Notes under the pieces: model-generated
Database searches by the model: none
The model's input: only the letters and a program-made list of their open reading frames with translations
Told to the model about the DNA's origin: nothing
Made by a program: the position numbers and the translations under genes
Shown: in pieces, positions 19,406 through 32,100 of the stretch
How the letters are laid out: each line of letters opens with the position of its first letter
Position numbering within the stretch: the first letter of the stretch is position 1
Source: Kofleriaceae bacterium
GTDB lineage: Bacteria; Myxococcota_A; Polyangia; Haliangiales; Haliangiaceae
Reading direction: 5' to 3'
DNA length: 54,085 bases
Assembly (NCBI GenBank): GCA_024762925.1
Contig: JANTGM010000031.1
Location: 1 to 54,085 of the forward strand

Positions 19406-20473
19406 CTACGCACCTCCTGGGGCAAGGGCATCGGCTTCAGGTGCAACGAGCATTGCATCGCCATAGCTATAGAAGCGATACCCCGTTTCCACCGCATGGG
19501 CATAGGCCGTCATTACGCGCTCGTACCCGGCAAAGGCGCTCACGAGCATGAGCAAGGTGGATTTCGGCAAGTGGAAATTCGTGAGAAGCGTATCCACAAC
19601 CTGAAACTTGTAGCCGGGCGAGATAAAGATGGACGTGCGCCCTGCCCCCACAGTCACAGCCTTGCGGGCCGTTGCAGCGCTTTCGAGGGCGCGCACTACC
19701 GTTGTGCCCACGGCAACAATGGGCCGCCCACTGGCGACAAGCGCCGCGCACTCCGGTGTGATGTTGTAGCGCTCTTCGTGCAATGCGATGTCGTCGAGTG
19801 ATTCCGCGCGAACGGGGGCAAAGGTCCCAAGTCCAACGTGCAGGGTAATGCTTGTGCGGGTGATGCCACGGTCGTCGAGTGCCTTAAGAACTCGCTCGCT
19901 AAAGTGCAACCCCGCGGTGGGCGCGGCAACGGCGCCCTGCTCTGCCGCAAAGAGCGTCTGATAGCGTGCCCGATCGTCTTCGGTGTCACCCTGCGTGCGT
20001 TCGATATAGGGCGGCAGTGGCAACTCCCCGTGTTCCTCGAGAATTGCGAAGACTTCTGAGGGGAACTCGACAAGGATGCTGCCATCGGCCCAGCGCCCTC
20101 CCAGCGCCTTACACGCAATTGTGGTGCCCACGATACTGAGAACGCAGCCATCGCGAATAGGCTTGGAGGCTTTCGCAAGGCAGCGCCACACCAGCGGGTC
20201 TTGGCTTCCACCTGTGAAGGGTTCGAGCAGCAAGAGTTCCACGGCACCTCCGCTGAGCTTCTTAGTCCGCAGGCGCGCGCGAATCACCTTTGTATCGTTG
20301 ACGACCAAGACAGCGTCCCTTGGCAGAAGCTCGACAATATCGGCAAAGCTATGATCCGCGAGACTGCCATCCGCTCCGAGACAGAGAAGGCGCGAGGCAT
20401 CTCGCCGTTGGGCGGGAGTTTGCGCAATGGCCCCTGCAGGAAGCTCGAAGTCGTAGTCAGAGGTACGGCGCAT
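19406..20473 (-). CDS. queA: S-adenosylmethionine:tRNA ribosyltransferase-isomerase (QueA)
   Basis: QueA converts preQ1 in tRNA to epoxyqueuosine with SAM as ribosyl donor. The 355-residue protein begins MRRTSDYDFELPAGAIAQTP, the family N-terminus. It contains VLVVNDTKVIRARL, VAAPTAGLHFSERVL, GLGTFAPVRAESLDDI and the late FISPGYKFQVVDTLLTNFHLPKS region (shortened here). It lies immediately before tgt on the minus strand and starts only 46 bp from the divergent HEAT-repeat gene, so the two promoters share a very short region. The rest of the queuosine pathway is not in the window. Confidence 0.97.
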   Translation of the reverse strand: MRRTSDYDFELPAGAIAQTPAQRRDASRLLCLGADGSLADHSFADIVELLPRDAVLVVNDTKVIRARLRTKKLSGGAVELLLLEPFTGGSQDPLVWRCLAKASKPIRDGCVLSIVGTTIACKALGGRWADGSILVEFPSEVFAILEEHGELPLPPYIERTQGDTEDDRARYQTLFAAEQGAVAAPTAGLHFSERVLKALDDRGITRTSITLHVGLGTFAPVRAESLDDIALHEERYNITPECAALVASGRPIVAVGTTVVRALESAATARKAVTVGAGRTSIFISPGYKFQVVDTLLTNFHLPKSTLLMLVSAFAGYERVMTAYAHAVETGYRFYSYGDAMLVAPEADALAPGGA

Positions 20474-20519
20474 GAGGCGGCACTATGCCCGTAAGGCCAT
20501 GCGGGGTAAAGTGCCGGCC

Positions 20520-23123
20520 ATGTATCGCTCACTACTTTGGCGCGCTGCTGTCGTCCTCGCCCTGTCCACCGTGGCGGTCAACCAGGCCTCGGCGCAACGC
20601 CGCACCGCGGCTGTCGTCAAAAACGCTGACGTCAATGGCGACGCGAGGCCCGACGAAGTTCGCATTGATGAAGATGGCAGCATCACGGTGCACGTGACGG
20701 GCGATGAGGCGGCGGGCGCTTGGACACCACTGGCGGCGAGCGGCAAGGTGATTGGAGGCAGCATCGCTATTGACAGAAAGCTCGACAAGGGCCGCACAAT
20801 CATCCTGGCGACCTCGAAGCTGGGCCGAAGGGGCGGACACAGCTTCACCGAGGCTGTCGCTCTCGCTTGGAGCCCCGGACGCCTTGAGACCTTGTGGAGA
20901 GGCAAGCTCGGCTCGCAGGGAGCGGATGGCGCGAGCAGCCTCAGCATCGAGCTCGGTCGCTATGGGCTCATCAAGTACGTTAATCGCTTGGGCGTCTCGC
21001 GCTGCGATGGAGAAGCCGCTCACCTCGACGCCGAGCGCTACGATTTCAAGAGCGGTCGTTTTCGGCCCGCACGGCAGGCGCTCCGAATGGCCGCAGCAGA
21101 CTCGCGCCCCCCACTTGTCGCGAGCCGCAATCGGCCAGAGTTTATTCCTGCAAATGCCTCGGCGTTTTGGTTTCGCGCGGCAGGAGCCTCATCCTCGATC
21201 ACGGCACAGTCCGCAGCAGAGTTGGTTGCGCCCATTGCGGTTGCGGATGGCAACGATGCCACGGCTTGGGTCGAGAACAAAGGAGGGCCAGGCACCGGAG
21301 AGTTTGTTACATTGCGCAGCAGTGTTGGCGAAGCGCAGATACGCGCCCTTCGATTTGCCCTTGGCCACGGCACTTCCCCCAAAGACTATGGCCGCCCAAA
21401 GCGTCTCGGAATTATTCTTAGCCCCACCGAGAAATACTGGGTAGAGATCCCGAAGGACCCGCGCAAAGCGCAGTGGGTCGTTCTTCCCAAGCCCACCCCC
21501 AGCAGCTGCCTAACGGTTGTTCTCGATTCGGTCTACCCCCGTCGTGCATTGCCGCAGACCGCAATCTCGGAGATCACGATTTTCAGCACCGAAGAGCTGG
21601 ATCCAACACAGGCTGCGCCTCGACTCGCCGAGCGAATTGCCAAGGGCAAGGCGGGCGCAGATACCCAGCGTTTGCTCTCGAGACTGGGCCCCACCGCCAG
21701 CGACGCACTCGTTGCTGCGATTGCCAACTCCAAGCAGGCGTCTCGTGCTACCGCTTCAAACGAGGTCCGAAATCTGCGCCTCGCTTTGGCGAGCATTCCC
21801 GCTGCACCTGTGGAGTTGGTCGCCGGCCTCAGCGATGACACACTCAGCCCCCGCGATCACAGCACCTTCTCCAGTGCCCTGTGGGACATCGGAGCCAATG
21901 CCATCGCGCCTCTAACAGCAGTGCTCCTCGGGCAGACTCTCAGTGGAAGCGCTACAGCACGGGTTGCTCGTGTACTCGCAAAACTACCACAGCCCGCTGC
22001 AGGGCAAGCTCTTCTCAGCGCATTGGGGAGCGGGAACAATTCGGCTCGCGCGGGGTTGGTGCGAGCGATGGCACAACGCGAGGACGCCTGGCAGCAGCTT
22101 CCTGCTGCGCTAGCCCCCTCCACCCCCGCCACAACCCAAGCCGACCTCTTTCGAGCAATGGGGCTAGCGGCCGAACGTCATGCAGTGGGGTCTGCAGAAC
22201 GCATTGCACTCGGCGAAGCAATTGCCAGAGCGGCAAGCCAACCCAGTCTCGGTTACGAGGAGCACTACCGCGCGCTGCAAGCTGCTGGACAAATTCGAGG
22301 AGACGCCGCGACTCGCGCTCTCCTGCTCAACGTTTCGACTCTCTCAAGCCGTGAGGATGCAGAAGGCCTCGCGCTCTTGCGGCGTGCCATTACCTCGCTA
22401 GGTCGAACAACCGAGGAGACGCTTCCACCGCAACTTGCTGAAGAAACCACCAAGGCGATTCGCGTGGCCCTTACTCACAAGGATCCAGGCGTACGCTTGG
22501 CCCTGCTGGCTTCCACAAGTCCTGCACTTGCGCCGACAGCGGTCGAGGCGCGCCTTCGCGAGGACACCTGGCCCGAAGTCCGACGTGCGGCGGCAGCAGC
22601 CTTGTCAACGCGCTGCGAAGAGAGCGGAGACGCATTACGCACGGCAGCGCTGAAAGACCGCAATGCCAAGGTAGCAGGCAGCGCCTTTGCGGGTCTCTTG
22701 CGATGCGAGAACTCCAACAATTTTGCTCTGGCGCTACAGGTGATGGACGACAAAACGCGCCCCCTCCAATTGCGGCTTGGCGCTGCAAGAGCGCTCGGAG
22801 GATTGGCGAGCGCCTCCCTGGGCGATGTGGTCATTGCGCGTTTTTCCAAAGCGCGGAAGAAGGCATTGTCCAGTCGCACGAGTGGCAAGATTGCCTCGGC
22901 ACTCTCGCGCGCGCTTGCGGACCTAGGCTCGCCGAAAGCCATCCGGGCTCTTGAGAGCAGTGCTGCCGACCCCGCGTTTCCTCAGCTGCAAACAGCAGCC
23001 ATCACAGCGCTGGGCGAGCTGTGTCCAGCAAGCTCACTTCAGCTTCTGCAGCGCCTTCGCAGGAGTCACGAGCACAGCGTCTCATCGGCAGCCACCATGG
23101 CCGTCCGCCAGTGCAGGCGATAG
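20520..23123 (+). CDS. Secreted HEAT-repeat protein with NADase-translocation-like domain
   Basis: An 867-residue exported protein. Started at ATG 20520 it has a signal peptide (MYRSLLWRAAVVLALSTVAV..., cleavage near ASAQ); an upstream GTG/ATG reading adds only basic residues. Residues about 30-185 form a beta-rich domain with DVNGDARPDEVRIDEDG, like FG-GAP/EF-type Asp loops. Residues about 225-350 contain ADGNDATAWVENKGGPGTGE, the pattern of the F5/8-type C domain found with NAD-glycohydrolase translocation modules, a carbohydrate- or surface-binding fold. From about 360 to the end come Ala/Leu-rich HEAT-like helical repeats (for example AARALGGLASASLGDVVIAR). No catalytic domain was seen. 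It converges with the giant TPR gene, 36 bp apart. A role in envelope binding is inference. Confidence 0.8.
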   Translation: MYRSLLWRAAVVLALSTVAVNQASAQRRTAAVVKNADVNGDARPDEVRIDEDGSITVHVTGDEAAGAWTPLAASGKVIGGSIAIDRKLDKGRTIILATSKLGRRGGHSFTEAVALAWSPGRLETLWRGKLGSQGADGASSLSIELGRYGLIKYVNRLGVSRCDGEAAHLDAERYDFKSGRFRPARQALRMAAADSRPPLVASRNRPEFIPANASAFWFRAAGASSSITAQSAAELVAPIAVADGNDATAWVENKGGPGTGEFVTLRSSVGEAQIRALRFALGHGTSPKDYGRPKRLGIILSPTEKYWVEIPKDPRKAQWVVLPKPTPSSCLTVVLDSVYPRRALPQTAISEITIFSTEELDPTQAAPRLAERIAKGKAGADTQRLLSRLGPTASDALVAAIANSKQASRATASNEVRNLRLALASIPAAPVELVAGLSDDTLSPRDHSTFSSALWDIGANAIAPLTAVLLGQTLSGSATARVARVLAKLPQPAAGQALLSALGSGNNSARAGLVRAMAQREDAWQQLPAALAPSTPATTQADLFRAMGLAAERHAVGSAERIALGEAIARAASQPSLGYEEHYRALQAAGQIRGDAATRALLLNVSTLSSREDAEGLALLRRAITSLGRTTEETLPPQLAEETTKAIRVALTHKDPGVRLALLASTSPALAPTAVEARLREDTWPEVRRAAAAALSTRCEESGDALRTAALKDRNAKVAGSAFAGLLRCENSNNFALALQVMDDKTRPLQLRLGAARALGGLASASLGDVVIARFSKARKKALSSRTSGKIASALSRALADLGSPKAIRALESSAADPAFPQLQTAAITALGELCPASSLQLLQRLRRSHEHSVSSAATMAVRQCRR

Positions 23124-23159
23124 CTGCCCCTCAACGTTCGCGCTTCTCAGCAAGGCATT

Positions 23160-26100
23160 CTACCCCAGAGCTGCCAACGCTTCCTTGGCGCCGACGTGCG
23201 CGGAGTCAGCACTCAGTGCGCGCTTGAACATATCCTTCGCCTTTGGGCCTTCACCTTGCGCCTGATGAATCTGCCCGAGTTTGAAGTAGACATCCGCCTT
23301 CGTGATTCCAATCGCTGGATCGATGTTCTGAAGCACCATCGATCGGTAGACCCGCCGCGCCTTTTCCCAATCTTGCTTCGCCATGTAGAGCTCGCCAAGC
23401 CCCACCATGGTTCGAACATTCGTAGGGTCGATTCGGAAGGCTTCCTCGTATGCGGTCGTGGCCTTTTCGGCATCCCCCTGTGCGCGGAATATGCCTGCTA
23501 GCCGCTGCTTAAATTGGGCTACCACTTTCATGTTTCGCTTTGCCTTTGCAGCCTCTGCGAGTTGTTCGTACATCGGGGCAGCCTCGTCATGGCGCCCTGC
23601 CTGGAAGTACAAATCGGCAAGAGGCCCTAGGATGCGCGGATTGCCTGGCGTCCCTTGATTCGCCGCCTCGAGGAGAGGAATCACGTGAGCTGGCTGGCCG
23701 AGACGCTCTCCGTAGAGTTCCGCCAATTCGACAGTGAGATCGAGTTTCTCCGCTGGGTCTTGGCAAATTTCGTAGCGTCGGCGAACCATGTCTGCGACCA
23801 GAATCCAATCGTCCTTGTCACGAGCCGCTTCTTCAATCCGCTCGAGTGCGATGGGATGGTAGCCATCAAAGTGCAACGCTTGCCCAAAGTACTCTTGGGC
23901 CTTGGCTTCATCGCCATCCTTGTTCCGCGCAACTTCGCCGAGTCGCACGTAGAGGTCGGCCGCATCCCTTCCTTGAGGCCCAAGAGCAACCGCCCTCTCC
24001 AAGATCTCACTACAGCGTTCCCAATCACTGGCCGACTCATAAATCTTCGCAAGCCGAGTAAGGGCCGCCACGGAGTTTGGATCTCGTACGAGAATCTTCT
24101 CCAGAATCTCAGCCGCTTCGTCTGGGTTGTCCAACTGCCCCTCCCAGATCTCTGCCGCCTGGGCGAGCCATCGCAGTTCGCCCGCATCGTCGCCCTGTAC
24201 TGCGCAGATTTCAGCACGCACCTGATGCAGCTCAACCACATCATGCCAGCGCTCAAGGCTGCGCAAGAGCCGCTCGAGTTGCGCGTTGGCGTCCTCGTGA
24301 GCGCTGTCGATTTCAAGCACGCTACGCATGAAGTCCACTGCCTCTTCAGGAGACTCGCGATCGATCTCCGCAAGTTGCGAAAGTCGCATATACACCCCAA
24401 TGCGCGCCTCATCGCCGTCTACAGCCTCGGCGCGACGAAGGAGAATCTCCTGAACGGCCATGAAGTCCTCGCGTTGTCTGTGAAGCGATTCGAGGGCGTC
24501 AAGCGGCTCCAGGGCATTCGGATCGAGATCGAGTACTGCCTGCCAGGCATCCACCCCTTGCTCCAAATCCCCGAGCTGTTCGACATAGGTCTGAGCAACT
24601 TCGGTGCGAAGAGCCCGGTCAGCTTCCGAATCGGTAGCGTACCGTGATGAGAGCTTTAGCATCTCAATCAGGTCATCCCAGGCGCCCTGCCCGCGATATA
24701 GAATTGCGAGCTCCCGCTGGGCTTCGGCATCGGCCTCATCCAAATCGAGCACTGCTCTCCACGCAGCGATGCACTCCTCTCGCATCTCTAGCTGAAGTCG
24801 CAAGTGTGCCACTTCAACGAGCATCTCGCGCTTTTTCGCCGGATCGTAAGTGAGCTCGGAGCGGTGCCACTGCGTCTGGGCAAGACGTGCCCAATCCCCC
24901 TGTTGCCGACAAATCTGCTGAAGGGCATCAAGCGCTCCCGCATCGTCTGCATCAAGTTTGAGCAGGCTCTCAACATTCACCAGGGCACCCGCATGATCGC
25001 CAAGCTTGTCGATCTTGATGCGTGCACTGCGAGTCCCCAGACGTGCTTGCACATCCGGGTTGTTGCTTCCCGCACAAATGCCATCGAGACGCGCCGCCAC
25101 TTCGCCATAGCGCTGCACCTCTTCACCAAGGCGCTCAAGCTCATCTAGCGCTTGCTCGCTCTCCGGCTCTTCTGCCAGCCAGCCACCAACGGCGTCGAGC
25201 GCTCGGGTTGCATCTCCGAGTTCTTGTTCGGCAATCTCGGCGATGCGCGCATAGATTTGGGCGCGCTCAAACGAGTCGTTCACGCTTCCAATCTTGGTGC
25301 TCAAGAGGTCGGCCAGACGGGCCGAATCTCCATCCTGCTCATACAGAGGTTCGAGGATCGCGATAATTGCTCCACGCTCTTGCTCACTTGTCGCAAGCAG
25401 CCGCTCCAGGGCGCCTCTTGATGCCCCATGATTCGCATCGCGCTCTAGGACATCTCGATAGGAGGCGACCGCATCTGCTACTTGGCCCAGTCGTTGTTCG
25501 CGCACGTCGCCGAGCATGAACAGCAGATTGGCCTGCTCAGTTTCATCCATGGTTGCGTCTGCTCTGCGCGCGTATGTCTCGGCCAATTCGGCATATTGTC
25601 CGTTGCGCTCGTAGATTCGCGAAAGAGCCAGCAGCGTGGGTCCTTCGTCGTCCGCAACTGCGAGTGCTCGAGAGTAGCGCTCTGCCGCTCGATTCAAATC
25701 TCCTAGGCTTTCTTCGTAGAACCTTCCAAGCTTCGAAGCACAGAGGAATTCCACGTTCGAGTCGACAGTCTCGCCAAGAATGCCTTCATAGAGGCTCACG
25801 AGTTCTTGCCAATTGCCCATCGACATCGAGAGGCGCTCAAGTTGCGACTGGACTGCTTCGTTCTCAACTTGCACCACAAGCGCTCGCGACCAAGTCGCAA
25901 AGGCGCTCGCGGTGTCGCCACGAGACATCTCGTGGAGTTCTGCGAGTTCGCCCAGAAGAGCGCCTTCGCGGTCCTCGTCACCATGGGCCGCTCCGATACG
26001 AGTTTCGATGACCTGTGCAAGTGCATCGAAGTTGGCTTCCGCTCGGAACACACCCTCAAGTACCTCGCAGCAGCGTTCCATCGTATCCTCATTCTCGCTG

Positions 26101-29100
26101 TGCCGAAGAAGGGCCGCACGGGCACCTTCATGCGCAGGAGCAAGTTCCAGAACCCCTGCATAGCGCTCAATGGCGCTCTCGAGTTCCATTAGACGCATCT
26201 CGACAAGTTCGGCGGCGGCAAAGGCACCTTGCACCTTGCTATCTCCTGAGGCCAACGTGACCTGCTGGTCGATAACCTCAAGCAAGTCTTGCCACATCGA
26301 CTCCTTCTCAAAGAGCGTGCGCAACCCTTCCAGAGCGCGCGAATCATCGGGATCCAAATCAAGCACGGCGCGCATCTGCGCAATCGCCTCATACACATCG
26401 CCAAGTTTGTTCTCTTGAAGTGATGCGAGCTCAAAGTGCAGCAGACGCCGAGCCGCTGGGTCCTCGTTCGACTCGATCTTCGACAGCAAAACCTGCGCCA
26501 GCTCTGCCCAATTCTCCTCCGCCGTGAAGAGGCGTTCGAGGGCGTCAAGCGCGTCGACATCACCCTCCTCCGCATTCAGAACATTTCGGTAGGCATCGAT
26601 TGCCGCCCCGCGGTCCGAGCGTTCGTTCTCGTGTGTCATTGCGACTCTGCGCAGCAAAGCCACCCGCGCTTCCGCGTCCTCGGCCAGCTCAGCACGGCGC
26701 TCCAAAATCGGAATGAGAGCGTCCCAGTCACGAGTCGTTGCAAGGAGCCTGTCGAGTTCTGAGAGTGCGACCGCATGATCATCTGTGACTTCGAGAAGCC
26801 TTCGGAGACATGCAATGGCCTCCGCTGAGTCGTTCCTGGAAGTCTCATGGATTCCGGCAAGCTGCATGAGCACGGTGCCAACCAATTCAAAGTCGTATTG
26901 GTCTTTGATTCCTTTTTCGAGAACTTCGATCAGAAGGTCGGCCTTACCTTGCGAAAGCCCCAGCGAGACAAAGCGCTGATAGAGTTCGAGATCTCCTGTA
27001 TCTTCAAGCCACGCCTTGCCCAGGGCTTCGAGCGCAAGCCCAAGGTCCCCTCCACGCTCTTCATGGATCTGAGCAATCTCGCGCAGCATCTCGCCACGCT
27101 GAGACTGGTCTTCAGCGTACATGAGCTTGGCGTCGAGGATGACAGCGAGTTTCTGCCACCAGTCCTTCTCACGGTACACAGGTTCGAGGATGTCGGCGAT
27201 TTGCTCGCGATGCGCATCATCCATGACCAGGCGTTCCAGCGCCGTGAGCGCGAGTTCTCCGCCGGGCATGTGCAGCGCTTCTTGGTACTGCTCTATGGCA
27301 CCATCCATGTCCTCTAGATGCTGTTCACGAATCTGCGCGAGCCGCAATCGACTCTCAAGCAGCTGTCCTTCGTCCCGCGGGCGGTCGATTTGGCCAAGCA
27401 GTAGGTCCGCAAGCTCGTACCAATTCTGCTGCACCTCGAGCAGCCGGTCCAGCTGCCCCATAGCCCGCTCGTTGTCGGGATCGATCTCAAGCAGCGCACG
27501 CCAAGCATCGGTTGCTTTGCCGTGATCCTCAAGCTGGTCTTCCTGCACGCCTGCGAGTTTTTCGTAGATTTCCTGACGTCGAACATCGTCATACGAAGAG
27601 TGCACGACTTCTTCATAGAGGCCAACCAACTCGTCCCAGGCTTCCGCGCGCACCAGCATCGTCTCTGTTCTCGAAAACACCTGCAGGGCATCTGGATCCA
27701 TTTGCAGGACTCGTTTGTACGCGACCAGCGCCTCATCGACCTTACCCAACCGCTTATTGTAGAGTTCCGCCAGCGTTTCGGTAACCTCGCGCATCTCTGG
27801 CGAGTCACCGCTCTCGTCATCAACGTAGGCCTGATACACCTCAGCGAGGCCTTCCCAGTTGTGGACCACGCTCACGAGGCGTTCAAGCTGCATTCGAACA
27901 CTCTTGTCGCTCGGACACTCGCGAAACACTCGACCAAGCCAGAGGAAGGCTCCATCAAGATCTTCGAGCTGATCCTCGTGCAGGCGCGCGATGTACTTTG
28001 TTAGTCGCAAGCGATCCGCCGGGTCATCTGCTGCTTCTAGTTTAATCTCGTAGATACGAACGAGCTGTGGCCAGTTTTGCTGCGCGATATGAATTGGCTC
28101 GAGAATGTCGGCTACAGCGCTGCGGGTATCCGGCTCTTCGAGCAGTCGCTCCAGCGATGCCAGCGCGGCTTGGTGTGTGGGGTCGCCACCAATGGCGGCT
28201 CCATAGTTCTCCACAGCGGCATCCGGATCGCGAAGCTGCTCTTCGTAGAGAACTCCCAGCCGACATCGCAAGTCGACAGCCTCTTCCACGGTCATTGCAT
28301 ACCCGAGGCGCGACTCAAGCGCTTCCGCCAAGTCGTGCCAGCGCTCGGTCTTGCGATAGAGATTCTGCAACATCGTTGCGACCTCGCGCGACTCTGGCAT
28401 GAGCTCGAGCACTTGTTCCCAGTGCATCGCCGCATCGCTTGCTCGATCGAGCTTGTCTTCACAGAGACTTCCTGCCTCCGTGAGCGCAGCTGCGCGCGCC
28501 TCAATGTCGTGGGCCGCAAGTTCCGCCTTCTGCACCAAGAGATCATAGAGAGCCACGTAATCTTCACGATCACGATAGATTCCTTCGAGCGCGCGCAGGG
28601 CGCGATCGTCATCTGGCTGACCATCGAGAACAAGCTGGTAGTACTCGCGGGCGGTGTCTTCGTCCTTAAGAACCGCGCGACTGAGATCCGCGATGTCGAG
28701 ATGCAAACGGCGCTGCAAATCTCCGTCGAAGACATCGGGCGCAATGTCTCGATACACAGTGACAAGCGTGGGAAGTGCGTCATTCTCCGCAGCAAGGCGT
28801 TGCAGGTCTGAGAGCAGCTCAGGCAGTTCTGGCTCCGCGAGAGACGAACGCACAGCGCGCTTGAGCACATCAAACGCCGCGCCTGAGTCTTGCAGCGCAA
28901 TCTCTTGAATGTTCGCGATACGCCGAAGATTGGTCATCACCGAGCGCGGGTCATCATTGTCTTCACTCAGACTCTCGAGGAGAGAAATGAGAGCCGCATG
29001 CTCACCGCCCGCCTCGTAGATCGGCTCCAGTAGTTCCGCAGCGCGGTATCGCAAGTCTGGGTCTGAGACAAAGCCCCGCAATCGATCGCGAGCGCCCTGA

Positions 29101-32100
29101 TGGTCCACATCGAGACGCAGGACGTCAGCGAAATGCTCCACCGCCTCGCTTGGTCGCGATAGGTCATCGGCCAACACCACACCTGCCTCAAAGAGCAGCG
29201 AGGCTCGTTCGCTACCCTCGCTGTTTTGCACGCGTCGCTGCAAAACATCCAAGAGATCGTCAAATCGCGTCTCACTTCGATACAGAGAGGAGAGTGAGTT
29301 CAACACATCGCTGTGGTCAACATCAAGGTCGAGAACTTCGAGATAGCTCGCGATTCCCTCGTTGGGTTCCCCGAGCTTCTCAACATATAGCTCTGCGAGC
29401 CGGCACAGGGCAGAGGCTCGCAGAGGGCCAAGCTCCATCAAGTCTACTCTGCGTCGAACAATGTCAGCGAGGTCACGATACTGAGCGCTCGCTTCGAGCA
29501 ATCGCTCGGCTGCAAGAAGCGCCGCCGTATCTTCAGGGTCCTCTGCCAGCACAGCTTGCCACGCAACAAGAGCCGCATCCGCGTCCTCAAGTGCAACTTC
29601 TTCAATTTCGGCGACCCTCGTTAGCAGCGTCTTGCGCTCCTCCGTGGACTCAGCCCAGTCGGCGGCGGAGCGCAGAACAGCAGCCTGCTTCCCAAACTCA
29701 GAAGAACTCGCATAGAGCACATCGAGCCGTGACGATGCGTATCGAATCATCTCGGGATCAGAGGTGTCGAGTGCCAGAATTCGTTCCAAGAGAGCAATCG
29801 TCTCGGTTGGCTGTACGAGGATGTCGTGACGAATGTCGGCACAACTGCGCAGCAACCGTGCCTGTGTGTTGAGGTCGCCCTGATCCACACCATCGATGGC
29901 AGCCTCCAGCCCAGCGGCCAAATCTGCCCAGCCATCAACGACCGGAGCGAGCCGCAGCAATGCAGCGAGGCTCCGCTCGTCGCTGGGATCCCTGGAGAGG
30001 GCTAACAGCCAGCTCTCCATCGCCGCCTGCGGATTGCCAAGAGCCTCGTCCTGAATCTCTGCAATGCGAGCGTAGAGCTCGACCGCCTCTGGATCGCTCT
30101 CTGCGCACTCTGCCTGTACCGTAAGCATGCGGCACAACGAAGCACTGTCGACAGCGGCTTCGTAAATTGGCTCCAGAAGTCGCGCAATTCGGAGACGCAG
30201 TTCCTCATTCTCGAGAAGGCTCTCGCAGACCGCTCGCGCCTCTTCATCTTCGTTGTTGCGAGCGAGTACTTCTTCCGCCAAATCAACGGCGCCATGGCTG
30301 CGACCGAGCTTCTCGGCTCGCAAACGCGCACGGCGGCAATCGTTGGCTGAAAGCGCTGCGCCATCGAGGTAATCGGACCAGTGCCCTAAGAGTTCTTCCA
30401 ACTCTTCCCAACGCTCACTGCGCTCGTAGATTCCTCCTAGAGCCGAGAATGCACGGGACTGTTCTGGGTCCGACTCAATGATGCCTTTGAAGGCAGCCTC
30501 AGCACTTGCCGAGTCATCGAGGACGCCCTCGGAGAGTTCAGCCAGTTGCCAGTAGAGTCGTACACGCTCCGCAACGTCGAAGCTGCGCTCCACCTGCCCC
30601 TCAAGCAAAGACTTGAGCTCCTCCCATTTCTCGTTTGTGCGAAAGATTCGAGAAAGGGCCTGGTGCGCGTCGGGGTTTCCCTCATCAAGGCTCTGAACCC
30701 GTCGCCAGGCCTCCTCGGCCGCTTCCGCGTCATCCAAGATTTCGTCGCAGAGGATCGCCAGCTCCAAAGCGATGCCGAGTTTGACAGCTTCGTCGCATCC
30801 TCGTTCATCACAGACTCCAAAGGCTGCGACGAGCTTCGATCGCAAGTCACCAACGCGATCGAGGAGCTTTCCGAGCATGTCAAGACGCATACGGTTGCCC
30901 GCATCTGCCGGGTCAAGCATGAGGAGTCGGGCCGAAGCAGCATACGCGCGTTCCGGGTCGTTGAGCTCGCCGTCGTAAAGACCTGCAAGGCGCGCTTCGT
31001 AGCCAAGCCTCTCCTCGCCTTCGGCTCCCTGCACCAGCACTTCGATTGCCTGCGCAATCTTGGCGTGGGCCGCTGCTTGTTCGAATGCAGGCAGTAGCAG
31101 TTGTGCGATCTCAGCACGTACTTCAGGCAGCTGCCCTTCTTCCATAAAAAACTGGAGTGCGTCGTACACCGGCTGTGACGGTGCCAGTTCCATGGAGCGC
31201 TTGAAGGCTTCACGGGCGTCATTCGGGCGATCTAGAGGCCCTTGGTAGAGTTCGCCCAAACGGTAGTACAGCGCAGCTTCCGAATCAGAGTCGCCAGCAA
31301 TGCCAACCTCCACTTCGAGAATGCTTACGAGTTGTTCCCAGTCGCCAAGCCCTTCGAAGATGCGACCCAGTGCGCGTAGCGCACGACGATTTTCCGGTTC
31401 GATCGCAAGAATGGCGCGATAACTGGCCACAGCAGCATTTGTGTCTTCGAGCCGTTCCTCCTCGATGTAGGCCACCTTGAAGAGCAGTTCCGCTTTCTCG
31501 CTCCCCTGCCCCATCGAAACACGCTTGCGCAGGATCTTGAGCAGTGCTGGCCACTCGCTCTGCTGAGTTGCAAGTTCTTCAAGCGCATCCATTGCCTGAC
31601 GGTCCTCAGGGCGAAGCTCCAAGACTCCCTGGAAGTACTCGCGTGACGTATCGGGGTCGTGAAGCCGATGCTCCGCGATCGTACCCAGCTCGCGAAAAAG
31701 CTCGATGCGCTCTTCTTCGCCAACGTCCTCGGCCTGGCTGCGCTCTACGAGAATTTCTGAGACTTCATTCCACGCATCGGCTTCGGCACCCAGTCGTTTG
31801 AGTTCGGAGAGCAGCCCTGAATCGTTGGGCCGCATTTGGTAGGCGCGCCCGGTCCACTGAAAAGCCAGTGATTTGGAACCCAGTTGCTCCTCGCAAAGCT
31901 TGCGAATGTCATCGATGAGTGCGAGAGACTCTTCCTCGGAGGCATGCTCCAAGAGAATCTCGTGAATACTGAGAAGACGAGCCCACTTGCCCGCACCGCG
32001 ATACAACGGCACCAGCGCCTGCGCGGCTCCCAAGTGCTTGGGTTCCACGCTTTGCAGCCGCTCGTACACTCGAGCAACTTTGTCGGGGTTGGGGATGTTC

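Noticed and set aside
23655-24647. Plus-strand 330-codon frame opposite the giant TPR gene
   Set aside because: The biased Leu/Glu/Ala codon pattern of the TPR array creates long antisense frames; no independent gene signal. The same holds for the frame at 33108-34166.
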